A DNA stretch of 64,000 nucleotides from assembly GCA_904419075.1 (NCBI GenBank), contig CAJFQM010000011.1:1-64000 (forward strand), written 5' to 3'. Positions 49,382-58,446 of the stretch are shown here, one piece after another. The notes beneath the pieces were generated by a model that made no database searches, was not told the origin of the DNA, and was given only the letters and a program-made list of their open reading frames with translations. Position numbers and translations under genes: made by a program. Every line of letters begins with the position of its first letter. Within the stretch, counting starts at the first letter, position 1. The stretch comes from an uncultured Clostridia bacterium. GTDB lineage: Bacteria; Bacillota; Clostridia; Christensenellales; Borkfalkiaceae.

Positions 49382-51436
49382 TCACTCCTTCTTCGCGTTC
49401 GCGACTTTTTCCGCCAGCATGGGCGGCACTTCCTCGTAGTCTAAAAATTCTGCGGCAAACTTTCCGCTTCCGCGCGTCAGAGAACGGAGCTCCATGGTAT
49501 ATTTTTCGATTTCCGCCTGAGGAACCTCCGCCGTGACGATCGTCAGTTCGTTTTCCGTCGTCGTGCCCATGATCCTTCCGCGGCGTTTGTTGATGTCGCC
49601 CATCACGTCGCCGAGATAGTCGCCCGGTACGGCGATTTTTAAGCGATATACGGGTTCCAAAAGCACGGGCGAGGCATTCTTCAAGCCATCCTTGAAAGCG
49701 AGCGCCGCGGCCGCTTTGAAGGCCATTTCCGAGCTGTCTACTTCGTGATAGCTTCCGTCGTAGAGCACCGCTTTGACGCCCGTGACGGGATAGCCCGCGA
49801 TGGGACCGGAAGAAAGGCTCTCTTTGAGACCCTTTTCCACGGCGGGGAAATACTGTTTGGGAACGGCTCCGCCGACCACTTCCTCTTCGAATACGAAGGG
49901 CTCTTCGCAGGGCTCGAAACGAATTTTGCAGTGACCGTACTGGCCGTGTCCGCCCGTCTGTTTCTTGTATTTGCCCTCCGCGGTGGCGACGGAGCGAATG
50001 GTTTCGCGGTAGGCGATTTTCGGCTCCGTCAGTTTGACGTCCACGCCGTAGCGCGACTTTATCTTTTTCGCCAGCATTTCGATTTGCGTATCGCCCTGCC
50101 CGCCGATGAGGATTTCTCCCGTCTCGGTATTCTTTTCCACCGAGAAGGTATAATCTTCCTCGGAAAGTTTATTCAGACCCGCAAAAACTTTGTCTTCCTC
50201 TCCCTTCTTTTCGGAGGAGACCGCCATAAAGAGCGTGGGTTTCGGGAAACGTATCGCGTCGAATTTCACTTTCGCGCCCGCGTCGCAGAGCGTGTCGCAC
50301 GTGGAAGTGATGCCCAGTTTATTCACCGCGCCGATGTCGCCCGCCAAAAGCTCGGTGACGGGTTCCGTCTTTTTGCCCTTCAAAAGATAGATCTGACCGA
50401 TGCGCTCTTCTTTTTCCGCGTTTGCGTTCCAGACGACGCTCCCGCTCTTCAACGTGCCGCGGAAAACTTTCAGATAACTGAGTTTTCCCGAGTAGGGGTC
50501 GATGACCGTCTTGAACACCTGCGCGGCGAGCGGAGCGGACGGATCGGGAAGAATATTCACGACTTTATCTGCCATAAGGTCGGTGGCGAGCGTATTCACG
50601 CGTTCGTTCGCTTCGGGCATATAGGCGACGATTTCGTTCAGAAGATTGATGACGCCGCGATTTTGCAGAGCACTGCCCGCCATGACGGGGATCGTATTTA
50701 CCGACGCGATGCCGAGGCGGATTCCGTGAATCGTCTCTTCGCGGCTCAGAGAACCCGCTTCGAAATATTTGTCGAGCAGGACTTCGTCGTTTTCCGCAGC
50801 GGTCTCCATGAGGCTGGCTTTCATTTCCTCCACTTCGGCTTGAAGCTCCGCGGGAATGGGGATTTCCTCCGCGCCGTCGGCGGTGAAACGATACGCTTTT
50901 TCCTGTAAAGCGTTGATGCAGCCCTGCATTTTTCCGTTTTCCATAATGGGAATCTGAATGGGGGCGAGTTTACCCGAATACTTTTCTTTCAAGGCCCGCA
51001 CCGTTCCGAAATAGTCCGCGTTTTCTTTATCCATGCCGTTGATGAAGATGATGAGCGGCTTTCCCAGTCTCAGACAGTAATCGACCACGCTTTCCGCGCC
51101 GATGGGAAGGACGCCGTTCGCGCCGATGACGAGGAGCGCGCCGCTCGCCGCACGAAGCCCTTCGTGGCGCTCGCCCTCGAAATCGTAAAAACCTGGAAGG
51201 TCGAGGAGATTGATTTTCGTACCCTTCCAATGAAGGTAGGCACAGGCGGTATAGATGGACATCTTTTTCGACTTTTCCAGCTCGTCGAAGTCGGTGACGG
51301 TGGTGCCGTCCGCGACTTTTCCCTGACGATCTACTGCCCCGCCGTTGAACAGCATGGCCTCGCACAGCGTCGTCTTTCCTTCGCCGCTGTGCCCGATGAC
51401 TGCAATGTTACGAATACTTTCTCCGATAATGCTCAT
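49382..51436 (-). CDS. elongation factor G-like GTPase
   Basis: A 684-aa paralogue-type EF-G with all five domains (GHSGEGKTT P-loop near 16-24; domain IV with GGHGQYGHCKIRF; domain V GDINKRRGRIMG). The GTPase core is altered: DTPGH reads DLPGF, replacing the catalytic His by Phe, and NKxD reads NGMD. Such forms occur in a Firmicute EF-G-like subfamily; the canonical fusA, expected next to rpsL/rpsG, is not in this window. The role, perhaps ribosome recycling or a slow GTPase, is not established. GGGGGACAC precedes ATG 51436. Confidence 0.9.
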   Translation of the reverse strand: MSIIGESIRNIAVIGHSGEGKTTLCEAMLFNGGAVDRQGKVADGTTVTDFDELEKSKKMSIYTACAYLHWKGTKINLLDLPGFYDFEGERHEGLRAASGALLVIGANGVLPIGAESVVDYCLRLGKPLIIFINGMDKENADYFGTVRALKEKYSGKLAPIQIPIMENGKMQGCINALQEKAYRFTADGAEEIPIPAELQAEVEEMKASLMETAAENDEVLLDKYFEAGSLSREETIHGIRLGIASVNTIPVMAGSALQNRGVINLLNEIVAYMPEANERVNTLATDLMADKVVNILPDPSAPLAAQVFKTVIDPYSGKLSYLKVFRGTLKSGSVVWNANAEKEERIGQIYLLKGKKTEPVTELLAGDIGAVNKLGITSTCDTLCDAGAKVKFDAIRFPKPTLFMAVSSEKKGEEDKVFAGLNKLSEEDYTFSVEKNTETGEILIGGQGDTQIEMLAKKIKSRYGVDVKLTEPKIAYRETIRSVATAEGKYKKQTGGHGQYGHCKIRFEPCEEPFVFEEEVVGGAVPKQYFPAVEKGLKESLSSGPIAGYPVTGVKAVLYDGSYHEVDSSEMAFKAAAALAFKDGLKNASPVLLEPVYRLKIAVPGDYLGDVMGDINKRRGRIMGTTTENELTIVTAEVPQAEIEKYTMELRSLTRGSGKFAAEFLDYEEVPPMLAEKVANAKKE

Positions 51437-51498
51437 GTAAAGTGTCCCCCTCGATTCTGAATTTTGATTTTTGTTATCAAGAAATGATAACTGCAACC

Positions 51499-51527
51499 AT
51501 TATAGTACATTCTGCTGTATTTTTCAA
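51499..51527 (-). promoter_or_regulatory. promoter of EF-G-like gene
   Basis: Minus-strand TTGAAA (51527-51522), 17-nt spacer, TATAAT (51504-51499). The intergenic 51437-51771 contains this and the divergent promoter below and nothing else recognised. Confidence 0.8.
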
Positions 51528-51631
51528 GGGGGTTTTGAAAAATTTTTTGAAAAATTTTTGAGGAAATCGTGTATGAGCGGGGCAGGGACGGAGCGAGCGG
51601 AAAAATATTTTTTGCAGACGGGAAAAGTCGA

Positions 51632-51660
51632 TTGACAAAACAGACAAATGGGCTTATACT
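51632..51660 (+). promoter_or_regulatory. promoter of cysteine desulfurase gene
   Basis: TTGACA (51632-51637), 17-nt spacer, TATACT (51655-51660); a second -10-like TATAAT follows at once. The leader is about 105 nt. Confidence 0.8.
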
Positions 51661-51771
51661 TATAATACTATTGACGGTAATAACAGGCAGGGGGGGACGC
51701 CTGAGGAACGTTGCGGGAAATTTTTCGCCGCATCGGATCATCGGACGGAGAACGGAGGGAGAGGTAAAGCC

Positions 51772-53001
51772 ATGAGCGATTCGGAAGAAAGGATATATTT
51801 CGACCATGCGGCGACGACGCCGCTCGATGAGGAAGTATTTGAAAAAATGCGTCCCTATTATACGGAGGTTTTCGGGAACGCCGATTCCCCCCATTCCTTC
51901 GGCCGCGAGGCGGTCCGCGGCGTGGACGCCGCGAGGGACAAGGTCGCAGAGCTCATCGGGGCCGAGCCGAAAGAGATCTATTTCACTTCCGGCGGCACGG
52001 AGAGCGACAACTGGGCGATTATCGGCGGCGCACATGCGGCGAAGGACAGAAAAGAAGAGAAGAAACAACGGGGAACGGAACGCGCGGGCGGGCAGGAATG
52101 CGCGCGGGCGCGGGATCGTTCGGCGGGGCGCACGCGGGTGCTCATTTCGTCCGTGGAACATCACGCGGCTCTCTCCGCGGGCGAACGGCTGGAAGAGGAG
52201 GGGTATTCCGTCGAATATCTTCCCGTAAATCGCGAGGGCAGGGTAGAGCTCGGGACATTGGAGACGGCGCTCGGCCCCGACGTGGGACTCGTCGCGGTCA
52301 TGGCGGCGAACAACGAGACGGGGACGGTTCAGCCCGTGAAAGAGCTGGCGGCCGCGGCGCACGCGAACGGGAGCTTATTCTTTACCGACGCGGTGCAGGC
52401 GGCGCCCTATCGCAAAATCGACGTTTCGGACTGGGATGCGGACATGCTCTCTTTTTCGGCGCATAAATTTTACGGGCCGAAGGGCTGCGGCGTATTGTAT
52501 GTAAGGTCGGGCGTGAAGATGGGAAAGCTCGTTTCGGGCGGAGAGCAGGAGCGGGGACTGCGCGGAGGAACGACGAACGTGCCTTCTATCGTCGGGCTGG
52601 CGGCGGCTTATGAAAAAACGGTCGGGACGTTGGAGAAAAACAACGCGAAAATAAGCGGTTTCAAAGAATTGTTCCTCAAAAAAGTGTTTTCGGAAATCGA
52701 GGGGGTAAAGCTCAACGGTACGGCGGAGCTTCCCGGAATCGTCAACCTTTGCTTTGAAGGGATAGACAATGCCGCGTTTCTCTATAACATGGACTTGCAC
52801 GGCGCGGCGGTCTCGGCAGGGTCGGCGTGTGCCGCGGCTTCGATAAAGCCCAGTCACGTGCTCTTGGCCATGGGGCTTAGCGAACGGGAAGCGCGTTCGT
52901 CCGTCAGGTTCAGTTTCGGACGGGACAACACGGCGGAAGAGATCCTGCGCGGAGCGCGGCTGACAAAAGAAATCGTCGAACGCCTGCGCGGAATAAAATA
53001 A
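51772..53001 (+). CDS. cysteine desulfurase (NifS/IscS type)
   Basis: A 409-aa PLP enzyme that takes sulfur from cysteine as a persulfide for Fe-S clusters or thio-tRNA. DHAATTP (11-17), TSGGTESDN, EHHA, the PLP lysine Lys232 in SAHKFYGPKG, and catalytic Cys353 in SAGSACAAAS followed by KPSHVL mark the group I (NifS/IscS) type. Residues about 90-121 (KDRKEEKKQRGTERAGG ...) are a charged insert not usual in the family. GGAGGGAGAGG precedes the ATG. No iscU or thiI gene follows. Confidence 0.94.
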   Translation: MSDSEERIYFDHAATTPLDEEVFEKMRPYYTEVFGNADSPHSFGREAVRGVDAARDKVAELIGAEPKEIYFTSGGTESDNWAIIGGAHAAKDRKEEKKQRGTERAGGQECARARDRSAGRTRVLISSVEHHAALSAGERLEEEGYSVEYLPVNREGRVELGTLETALGPDVGLVAVMAANNETGTVQPVKELAAAAHANGSLFFTDAVQAAPYRKIDVSDWDADMLSFSAHKFYGPKGCGVLYVRSGVKMGKLVSGGEQERGLRGGTTNVPSIVGLAAAYEKTVGTLEKNNAKISGFKELFLKKVFSEIEGVKLNGTAELPGIVNLCFEGIDNAAFLYNMDLHGAAVSAGSACAAASIKPSHVLLAMGLSEREARSSVRFSFGRDNTAEEILRGARLTKEIVERLRGIK

Positions 53002-53026
53002 AAAAATCGAAAAAAGGAGTACAATC

Positions 53027-53311
53027 ATGATCAAGCATGTCGTTTGTTTCAAATTGAAGGACGGCGGAAAGAAAGAAGAGGCGAAAAAAGTCCTCTTGTC
53101 CATGGAAGGGAAGGTTCCGACGCTGAGAGGAATAGAGGTCGGCACGGACTTTTTGGGCTCGCCGCGTTCCTACGACGTCTTTCTCGGCGTACTGTTGGAG
53201 GACGAAAAAGCGTTGGACGAATATCAGAACGATCCTTATCACGTCGGGGTGGTAAAAAAGTTCATGCACGCGGAGACGGAAAGTTCGGTGGCGGTGGATT
53301 TCAAAATCTGA
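53027..53311 (+). CDS. Dabb (stress-responsive A/B barrel) protein
   Basis: A 94-aa dimeric alpha/beta-barrel protein: MIKHVVCFKLKDG opens with the family's His, then VPTLRGIEVGTDFLGSPRSYD and PYHVGVVKKFM. Members include small enzymes and proteins of unknown role. AAAAAGGAG precedes the ATG; it is probably co-transcribed with the desulfurase gene 25 nt upstream. Confidence 0.85.
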   Translation: MIKHVVCFKLKDGGKKEEAKKVLLSMEGKVPTLRGIEVGTDFLGSPRSYDVFLGVLLEDEKALDEYQNDPYHVGVVKKFMHAETESSVAVDFKI

Positions 53312-53420
53312 GCGAAAGAGAAATTCCCTTCGGCAACGGATTTTCGTCAGGAGGGGCTTTTTTCTTCTCGTTTTCGGGAAAAATTTTCGGAAAAACGGAA
53401 AAAAATATCCCCGTTATGTC

Positions 53421-53449
53421 TTTACTAATCGCAAAAAATATGATATAAT
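53421..53449 (+). promoter_or_regulatory. promoter of ferredoxin gene
   Basis: TTTACT (53421-53426), 17-nt spacer, TATAAT (53444-53449). Confidence 0.8.
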
Positions 53450-53479
53450 ACGATTATCAATGAATCGGAGGTAACAATT

Positions 53480-53653
53480 ATGGCACATAAGATTACGGAC
53501 GAATGCGTAGCTTGCGGCGCTTGCGCCGATACCTGCCCTGTCGGGGCGATTTCCCTCGGCGATGCCGGTATCTATGTGGTAGATGCCGATACCTGCGTCG
53601 ATTGCGGCGCCTGCGAAGACGTTTGCCCTACCGGTGCGATCAAGGCAGAATAA
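53480..53653 (+). CDS. 2[4Fe-4S] ferredoxin, clostridial type
   Basis: A 57-aa electron carrier with two cluster motifs: Cys9, Cys12, Cys15, Cys19-Pro and Cys39, Cys42, Cys45, Cys49-Pro. This is the classic small acidic ferredoxin of anaerobes serving hydrogenase, pyruvate:ferredoxin oxidoreductase and radical SAM enzymes. GGAGGTAACAATT precedes the ATG. Own promoter and terminator, which suggests high, independent expression. Confidence 0.97.
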   Translation: MAHKITDECVACGACADTCPVGAISLGDAGIYVVDADTCVDCGACEDVCPTGAIKAE

Positions 53654-53671
53654 TTTTCACTGCGACGAAAG

Positions 53672-53715
53672 AGGCGTGGGGACAGCCCGTAGCGGGACTT
53701 CCCGCGCCTTTTTTC
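53672..53715 (+). terminator. terminator of ferredoxin gene
   Basis: AGGCGTGGG (53672-53680)/CCCGCGCCT (53701-53709), enclosing CCCG-TAG-CGGG, then TTTTTT. Confidence 0.88.
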
Positions 53716-53731
53716 GTAATAAGGAGTTTTC

Positions 53732-54412
53732 ATGCGTCTTTCCGAATACGAAGTGGCCGAAGATTTGATGATAGACGGACTCAAAGTCGTTCAGGATACG
53801 AGACTGTACCGCTTTACCTCCGATTCCGTACTGCTCTCCCGCTTCGCGCGGGCGAAACGGGGGGATAACGTGGCCGACTTCTGCGCGGGGAGCGGCATCG
53901 TCGCCTTTCATTTTTATGCGCTCAACCGCGCTTTTGGAATGCGTTTTACGCTTTTTGAAATGCAGAAGGAACTTTCCGAGCTGTCCGAAAAGACGATCGC
54001 GCTCAACGGGTTCGATAATTTCCGCGTGGAAAATTGCCGCATTCAGGAAATTCCCGAACGCTATCGGGAAACTTTTTCCCTGATTCTCTGCAATCCGCCT
54101 TACGAGCGCGGCGGGTTCGAAAACGACGATTACAAGAAAGCGATTTGCCGCAAGGAAATCGAGGTGAACCTCAAAGAAATCGCCGCCGCGGCGTCCTTCG
54201 CGCTGAAATTCGGCGGGCGAATCGCGCTCGTCAATCGCGCCGACCGCCTTGCGGAGGTCGCTTATACTCTGCACGAGGCGGGGATAGAATTGAAAAGAAT
54301 CCGGTTCGTTTGCGGGAAAGAGGGGGCAAAACCCTATCTGCTCCTCGCCGAGGGCGTCAAGGGCGGAAAACCCAATACCGAAATTTTGCCGACGCTCGTC
54401 AATCGGCGATAA
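53732..54412 (+). CDS. trmN6: tRNA1(Val) N6-adenine methyltransferase-like TrmN6
   Basis: A 226-aa Rossmann methyltransferase: DFCAGSGIVAF (motif I, about 50-60) and LILCNPPYERGG (motif IV, about 118-129). Together with the adjacent rsmI it matches the yabB-yabC pair of Bacillus, which supports a tRNA adenine-37 N6-methylase. AAGGAG precedes the ATG. The yazA gene between them in Bacillus is missing; the 114-nt gap codes for nothing visible. Confidence 0.9.
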   Translation: MRLSEYEVAEDLMIDGLKVVQDTRLYRFTSDSVLLSRFARAKRGDNVADFCAGSGIVAFHFYALNRAFGMRFTLFEMQKELSELSEKTIALNGFDNFRVENCRIQEIPERYRETFSLILCNPPYERGGFENDDYKKAICRKEIEVNLKEIAAAASFALKFGGRIALVNRADRLAEVAYTLHEAGIELKRIRFVCGKEGAKPYLLLAEGVKGGKPNTEILPTLVNRR

Positions 54413-54526
54413 AACCGCTTTGCGGCCGAACTGCGGTAAAAAAGTTCTCGATTTTCCCTCTTCGGCAACCAAAGAAGTCCCGAAAATCCCTCTCCGTTTC
54501 ACGGGAAACGAGAAAAAGGAAGAAAA

Positions 54527-55330
54527 ATGATTTATTTTGTAGCGACGCCCATCGGCAATCTGAAAGACATTACTTTCCGCGCTTTGGAGACGCTCCGCGC
54601 CGCGGACGTCATATTTTGCGAGGATACGCGGCATACCGTAAAACTTCTGAATGCCTACGAAATCAAAAAGCCGCTGTATTCCTGCCATAAGTTCAACGAA
54701 ACGGAAGCGGCGGAAAAAATTTTATCGTTTTCGCGCGAGGGAAAGACGGTCGCGGTCGTCTCCGATGCGGGTACGCCCGTCGTCTCCGATCCCGGAAACA
54801 TCGTCTGTAAAATTTTGCGCGAGGCGGGCGAGCCGTATACGCTCATTCCGGGTGCATGCGCGTTCGTCGCGGCCTTGGTGCTGTCCGCTCTGCCCGCGGA
54901 CAGATTCGCTTTCATCGGTTTTCTCCCCGAAAAGAAGGGGGACAGAACGGCTCTTTTGGAAAAATATAAGGATCTCGATATAACGTTGGCGTTTCACAGC
55001 GCTCCGCAGGACGTAGACAGGGACATTGCCTCTCTGTTCTCGGCCTTCGGCGAACGCCGTGCGGTCGCGGTCAGAGAAATTACGAAAATCCACGAGGAAA
55101 GCATTCCCTTTTATTTGTCCGAGGGACTTTCGGGGGAAAAACGCGGCGAATACGTCCTCGTCGTCGAAGGCGCGGGCGAGCGCGAAAATCCTTTGAACGC
55201 CCTTCCCGAACGGGAACATATCCGCCATTATATGGACATGGGACTGGATAAAAAAGAGGCTTTGAAACGCGCGGCGAAAGACCGCGGCGTCTCCAAATCC
55301 GCACTGTATCCCTTTTCCCTCGACCTCTGA
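54527..55330 (+). CDS. rsmI: 16S rRNA 2'-O-ribose methyltransferase RsmI
   Basis: A 267-aa tetrapyrrole-methylase-fold enzyme that methylates the ribose of C1402 in 16S rRNA. FVATPIGNLKDITFRALETL (4-23), CEDTRHTVKLL, VVSDAGTPVVSDPG and FIGFLPEKKGDR are diagnostic. AAAAGGAAG precedes the ATG. Normal length. It ends before a strong terminator. Confidence 0.97.
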   Translation: MIYFVATPIGNLKDITFRALETLRAADVIFCEDTRHTVKLLNAYEIKKPLYSCHKFNETEAAEKILSFSREGKTVAVVSDAGTPVVSDPGNIVCKILREAGEPYTLIPGACAFVAALVLSALPADRFAFIGFLPEKKGDRTALLEKYKDLDITLAFHSAPQDVDRDIASLFSAFGERRAVAVREITKIHEESIPFYLSEGLSGEKRGEYVLVVEGAGERENPLNALPEREHIRHYMDMGLDKKEALKRAAKDRGVSKSALYPFSLDL

Positions 55331-55414
55331 CCCCGCGGGACGTTTTCGGCGGCGTTTTTCGGTCGCTTTCAATATGCGGGAATCGCTCCGATAATGACAA
55401 TTTTTTTATATTTT

Positions 55415-55450
55415 GCGACACTTTCCATAAAAGTGTCGCTTTTCTTTTTA
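55415..55450 (+). terminator. terminator of trmN6-rsmI
   Basis: GCGACACTT (55415-55423)/AAGTGTCGC (55431-55439), then TTTTCTTTTT. T-rich on the other side too. Confidence 0.9.
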
Positions 55451-55502
55451 TGAAACCTATATAAAAAGTCATAAAAATATATGATAAAATGCTTTCTTGC
55501 GC

Positions 55503-55531
55503 TTGACTTAAAGAGGAATATCCCTTATAAT
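55503..55531 (+). promoter_or_regulatory. promoter of large lipoprotein gene
   Basis: TTGACT (55503-55508), 17-nt spacer, TATAAT (55526-55531). Confidence 0.82.
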
Positions 55532-55599
55532 GATATACAGAAAACAGTTTTACTTTTTCGTCGTTTTTTTTGAAAGACGGGAAAAGAGGAGAAACGGAG

Positions 55600-58290
55600 A
55601 TGAAGGGAAAAAAGAAATTCGTTTTGACGGCTGCGTCCGTGTTGGCAGCGTCTTTGATTCTTGCGGCCGCGGGTTGCGGCGACAAAATCAATACGGGAGA
55701 AATCCGCGCGGAGGGGGAGACGACGATCATTCAGACGCCGACAAAGACCGCGGATGAATACACGCCCGAGGAGAATGCTTATGTCGTTGCTGGGCGGTTA
55801 AAGAGTCTCGATTTTTATCGTTCGGAAGTAAAGGGAGAGGTCGTCGCGGGATTCTTGCATTATAAACAGACGATAGAGGACACGCATATCAAAAACGGCG
55901 ACGAGTCGTATACGCAGGCGAAATCGATGTCCATGCTGGTAAATGTCGGGAAACAGGCGTTTTTCAAGGGCGGGAAGGTCGTGATGCGGGATGCGACGGA
56001 CGTCAAAAAAGATAAATGGTCGGACGATTTTTCTCTGACCACTCTGGAAGATTACCGCGAGAAGCGCGGTGCCGAGCCCACCGCTCTTTCCAACTATATC
56101 CTCAACGACGAGACGATCCTGAACGCGGAGCTGGTTTCCGTTTCGGACGGGATATATACCTGCCGTTATGAAATAGACCCCAAGAAGGGAACTTCCCGCT
56201 ATGCGGTGAAGATGATGAATTACGGCGGTCTGAAAGGTGTCCCCGAGTTCGAGAGTTGCACGCTCGAACTTAAATTCGACGAAAATTGGATTCCCGTTTC
56301 TTTGACGACGACGGATCAATATACCGTGAATTTTATCGGGGACATGACGTGTTCTTCCACGATGACGGAAACTTTTTACGATATAGGCACCCCTACGGAA
56401 ATTCCGTCCGCGGAGCTTTTCCGCGAAAAGCTGGGTGACATTCCCGACGAAATCGTTCCGGGCGGGGAAGTGAACATGGAGGACGGCTTGGCGGCGCTCA
56501 CCGACGCGGTGATGAACACGGATTTGTCGGGCGGAATAAAGTTGAACGGAGTTTTCGAGGCTTCGACCGCGCAGAATAAGCTCCTTTCGCTGCCCGTGGA
56601 CGGCTGGATTTCCTTCGACCTCGAAAAGTTTGTCTCCGAGGGACTGAACGGCGCTTTCCGCGCCCGCCTGTCCGCGGAACTTTTGGGGCTGCCCGTAAAC
56701 TTTTACTACACGGGAGACGGAACGCTGTATGTCGCGGTAGGGTCGGTCCGTTATAAATATCCGCTTTCCCTGCCCGACGAAGGGACGAGTTTCGAAAAGG
56801 GGCTGGAACTCCTTACCGCCGAAAAGATTTCCCGAAACGGAGATACATATACCTATCGGTTCCTGTTGGACGAAGCACTGTTTTTGCCCGTAAATCAGGC
56901 GATTTCCGATTTTTCCGAGGGGCTGGTCGGGCCTGCGAAGGAACTTTTTTCGGGGATTTCCTTAAAAGAGGCGGGAGCCGTCGTATCCATTCATAAGCCC
57001 GAAAATCAATCGGGAAAAATCGCGGCCGCGGAACTGTTCGCGGATTTCTCCGCGGCGACGCTGTCGGCGGACACGACGGTGTGTGAATTTACCGAGGCTC
57101 TGCCTTCGGAGGAAGAGCTCGCGACTTATCTTCCCGCGGATACCGAGAAACTTTCCGCAAATTTCTCCGCTCTTCTTTCCTTCGCGGATCGGCTTTCCGC
57201 CTTCGATTGGACGGCGGGCATGAATCTCACTGTACAGCTGAAATCTACCTTGTCCTTCGATGTCCCCGTACAGATTCAGATATTGCCCGAAAAATTGCTT
57301 TCGGGAGATCTTTTGGGCGCGGTGCGTGTCTATGCGGATTTTGACGTGCCCCTCATTACGCTGTTCGGAGGACCCGCGATGGAAATTTATTTCCAAAACG
57401 GCATTCTCACGACCGTGGACAAAAAGAGCGGGCAGGTCAGCGAGTCGAATCTCGCGGGCGCGATCGGAGAACTCCTTGCGGAAAAGCTGCCCGACCTCGT
57501 CGGCGGGATTTCGGGCGGCGGTGCGGACGAAATTGTCGCCCTTTTGGCGGACGCGGCGATGAACTCCGAAACGACGATTTCGGAAGCCGAGGACGGAACA
57601 AAGACCGTACAGCTGAATTTCAGCGAAAAATTCAATGCCGTTTTGTCGGCTGCATACGCGGCGATCTGGGACGCGGTGGGGAATATCGACATGGGAGATA
57701 TGGAGAGTCTGAAACCTCTGCTCATCGGCATGTTCAAATTCGACGTGGAACGTTCCTCCTTCGTTTCGGAATACAAGGACGGACGGCTGCAAGGGTTCTC
57801 GCTGAATCTCCTCAACGAATCGAAAAACAAAAAATTTATTCTCGGCGTTCAAACGGGGGACGTCATGGCCGAAGGGGAAATGGATTCCCGTTTCGACGCG
57901 CTCTCCGAGGCGGTCGCCGCATACGAGGAAGGAGCGGCGGTGCGCGAGGCCGTGGATAAGCTGGTTTCGGACGGCGTCCTGTGGTTGGGAGACTCCTACG
58001 GCGCGAAGTTGGATGAGGTCGATGCGATGTATGACGCGCTTTCCGACGCCGCCAAAAAGACAGTGACGGAATATAAAAAGATCGCGGAGCTTAAAGAGGA
58101 TTGGCTGGCTTTGAGAAAGCCCGTCGACGAATTCACGGCACTGCTGGATACGCTCAGAGGAACGCCGACGGAAGAGGATTGGGCACAGGCGGAAACGCTC
58201 TTTGAGGCCTTCGATTCCAGACAGAAGGAGTACCTCGGCCCCTATGCGGAAAAAGAATATCTCGAACTGTTGAAGTCGAGAGAACAATAA
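55600..58290 (+). CDS. 896-aa lipoprotein of unknown function
   Basis: Signal peptide with lipobox-like LAAAGC (Cys about 27), then a long soluble extracytoplasmic protein. Two regions (about 45-270 and 290-720) show alternating beta-rich, LolA/LppX-like character (IGDMTCSSTMTETFYDIG; VNFYYTGDGTLYVAVGSVRYKYP), as in lipoproteins that hold hydrophobic ligands; this is only a resemblance. The last ~140 residues are helical (AVDKLVSDGVLWLGDSYGAK ...) and may form a small coiled domain. No family is recognised. GGAGAAACGGAG sets the start at 55600. Monocistronic. Confidence 0.8.
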   Translation: MKGKKKFVLTAASVLAASLILAAAGCGDKINTGEIRAEGETTIIQTPTKTADEYTPEENAYVVAGRLKSLDFYRSEVKGEVVAGFLHYKQTIEDTHIKNGDESYTQAKSMSMLVNVGKQAFFKGGKVVMRDATDVKKDKWSDDFSLTTLEDYREKRGAEPTALSNYILNDETILNAELVSVSDGIYTCRYEIDPKKGTSRYAVKMMNYGGLKGVPEFESCTLELKFDENWIPVSLTTTDQYTVNFIGDMTCSSTMTETFYDIGTPTEIPSAELFREKLGDIPDEIVPGGEVNMEDGLAALTDAVMNTDLSGGIKLNGVFEASTAQNKLLSLPVDGWISFDLEKFVSEGLNGAFRARLSAELLGLPVNFYYTGDGTLYVAVGSVRYKYPLSLPDEGTSFEKGLELLTAEKISRNGDTYTYRFLLDEALFLPVNQAISDFSEGLVGPAKELFSGISLKEAGAVVSIHKPENQSGKIAAAELFADFSAATLSADTTVCEFTEALPSEEELATYLPADTEKLSANFSALLSFADRLSAFDWTAGMNLTVQLKSTLSFDVPVQIQILPEKLLSGDLLGAVRVYADFDVPLITLFGGPAMEIYFQNGILTTVDKKSGQVSESNLAGAIGELLAEKLPDLVGGISGGGADEIVALLADAAMNSETTISEAEDGTKTVQLNFSEKFNAVLSAAYAAIWDAVGNIDMGDMESLKPLLIGMFKFDVERSSFVSEYKDGRLQGFSLNLLNESKNKKFILGVQTGDVMAEGEMDSRFDALSEAVAAYEEGAAVREAVDKLVSDGVLWLGDSYGAKLDEVDAMYDALSDAAKKTVTEYKKIAELKEDWLALRKPVDEFTALLDTLRGTPTEEDWAQAETLFEAFDSRQKEYLGPYAEKEYLELLKSREQ

Positions 58291-58370
58291 TTCGGAGAGA
58301 GCGTTCTTTTCTTTCATTTTTAGATATAAATACGCAAAAAGAATTATTTTGAAAAAGTGAAATAAAATCA

Positions 58371-58399
58371 TTGTATTTTTTCTCCGACAGCGCTATAAT
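58371..58399 (+). promoter_or_regulatory. promoter of second MATE gene
   Basis: TTGTAT (58371-58376), 17-nt spacer, TATAAT (58394-58399). Confidence 0.75.
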
Positions 58400-58446
58400 A
58401 TCCCCACTTCAAAAGATAAAATATCTGTGATATCGGAGAGAAATGT

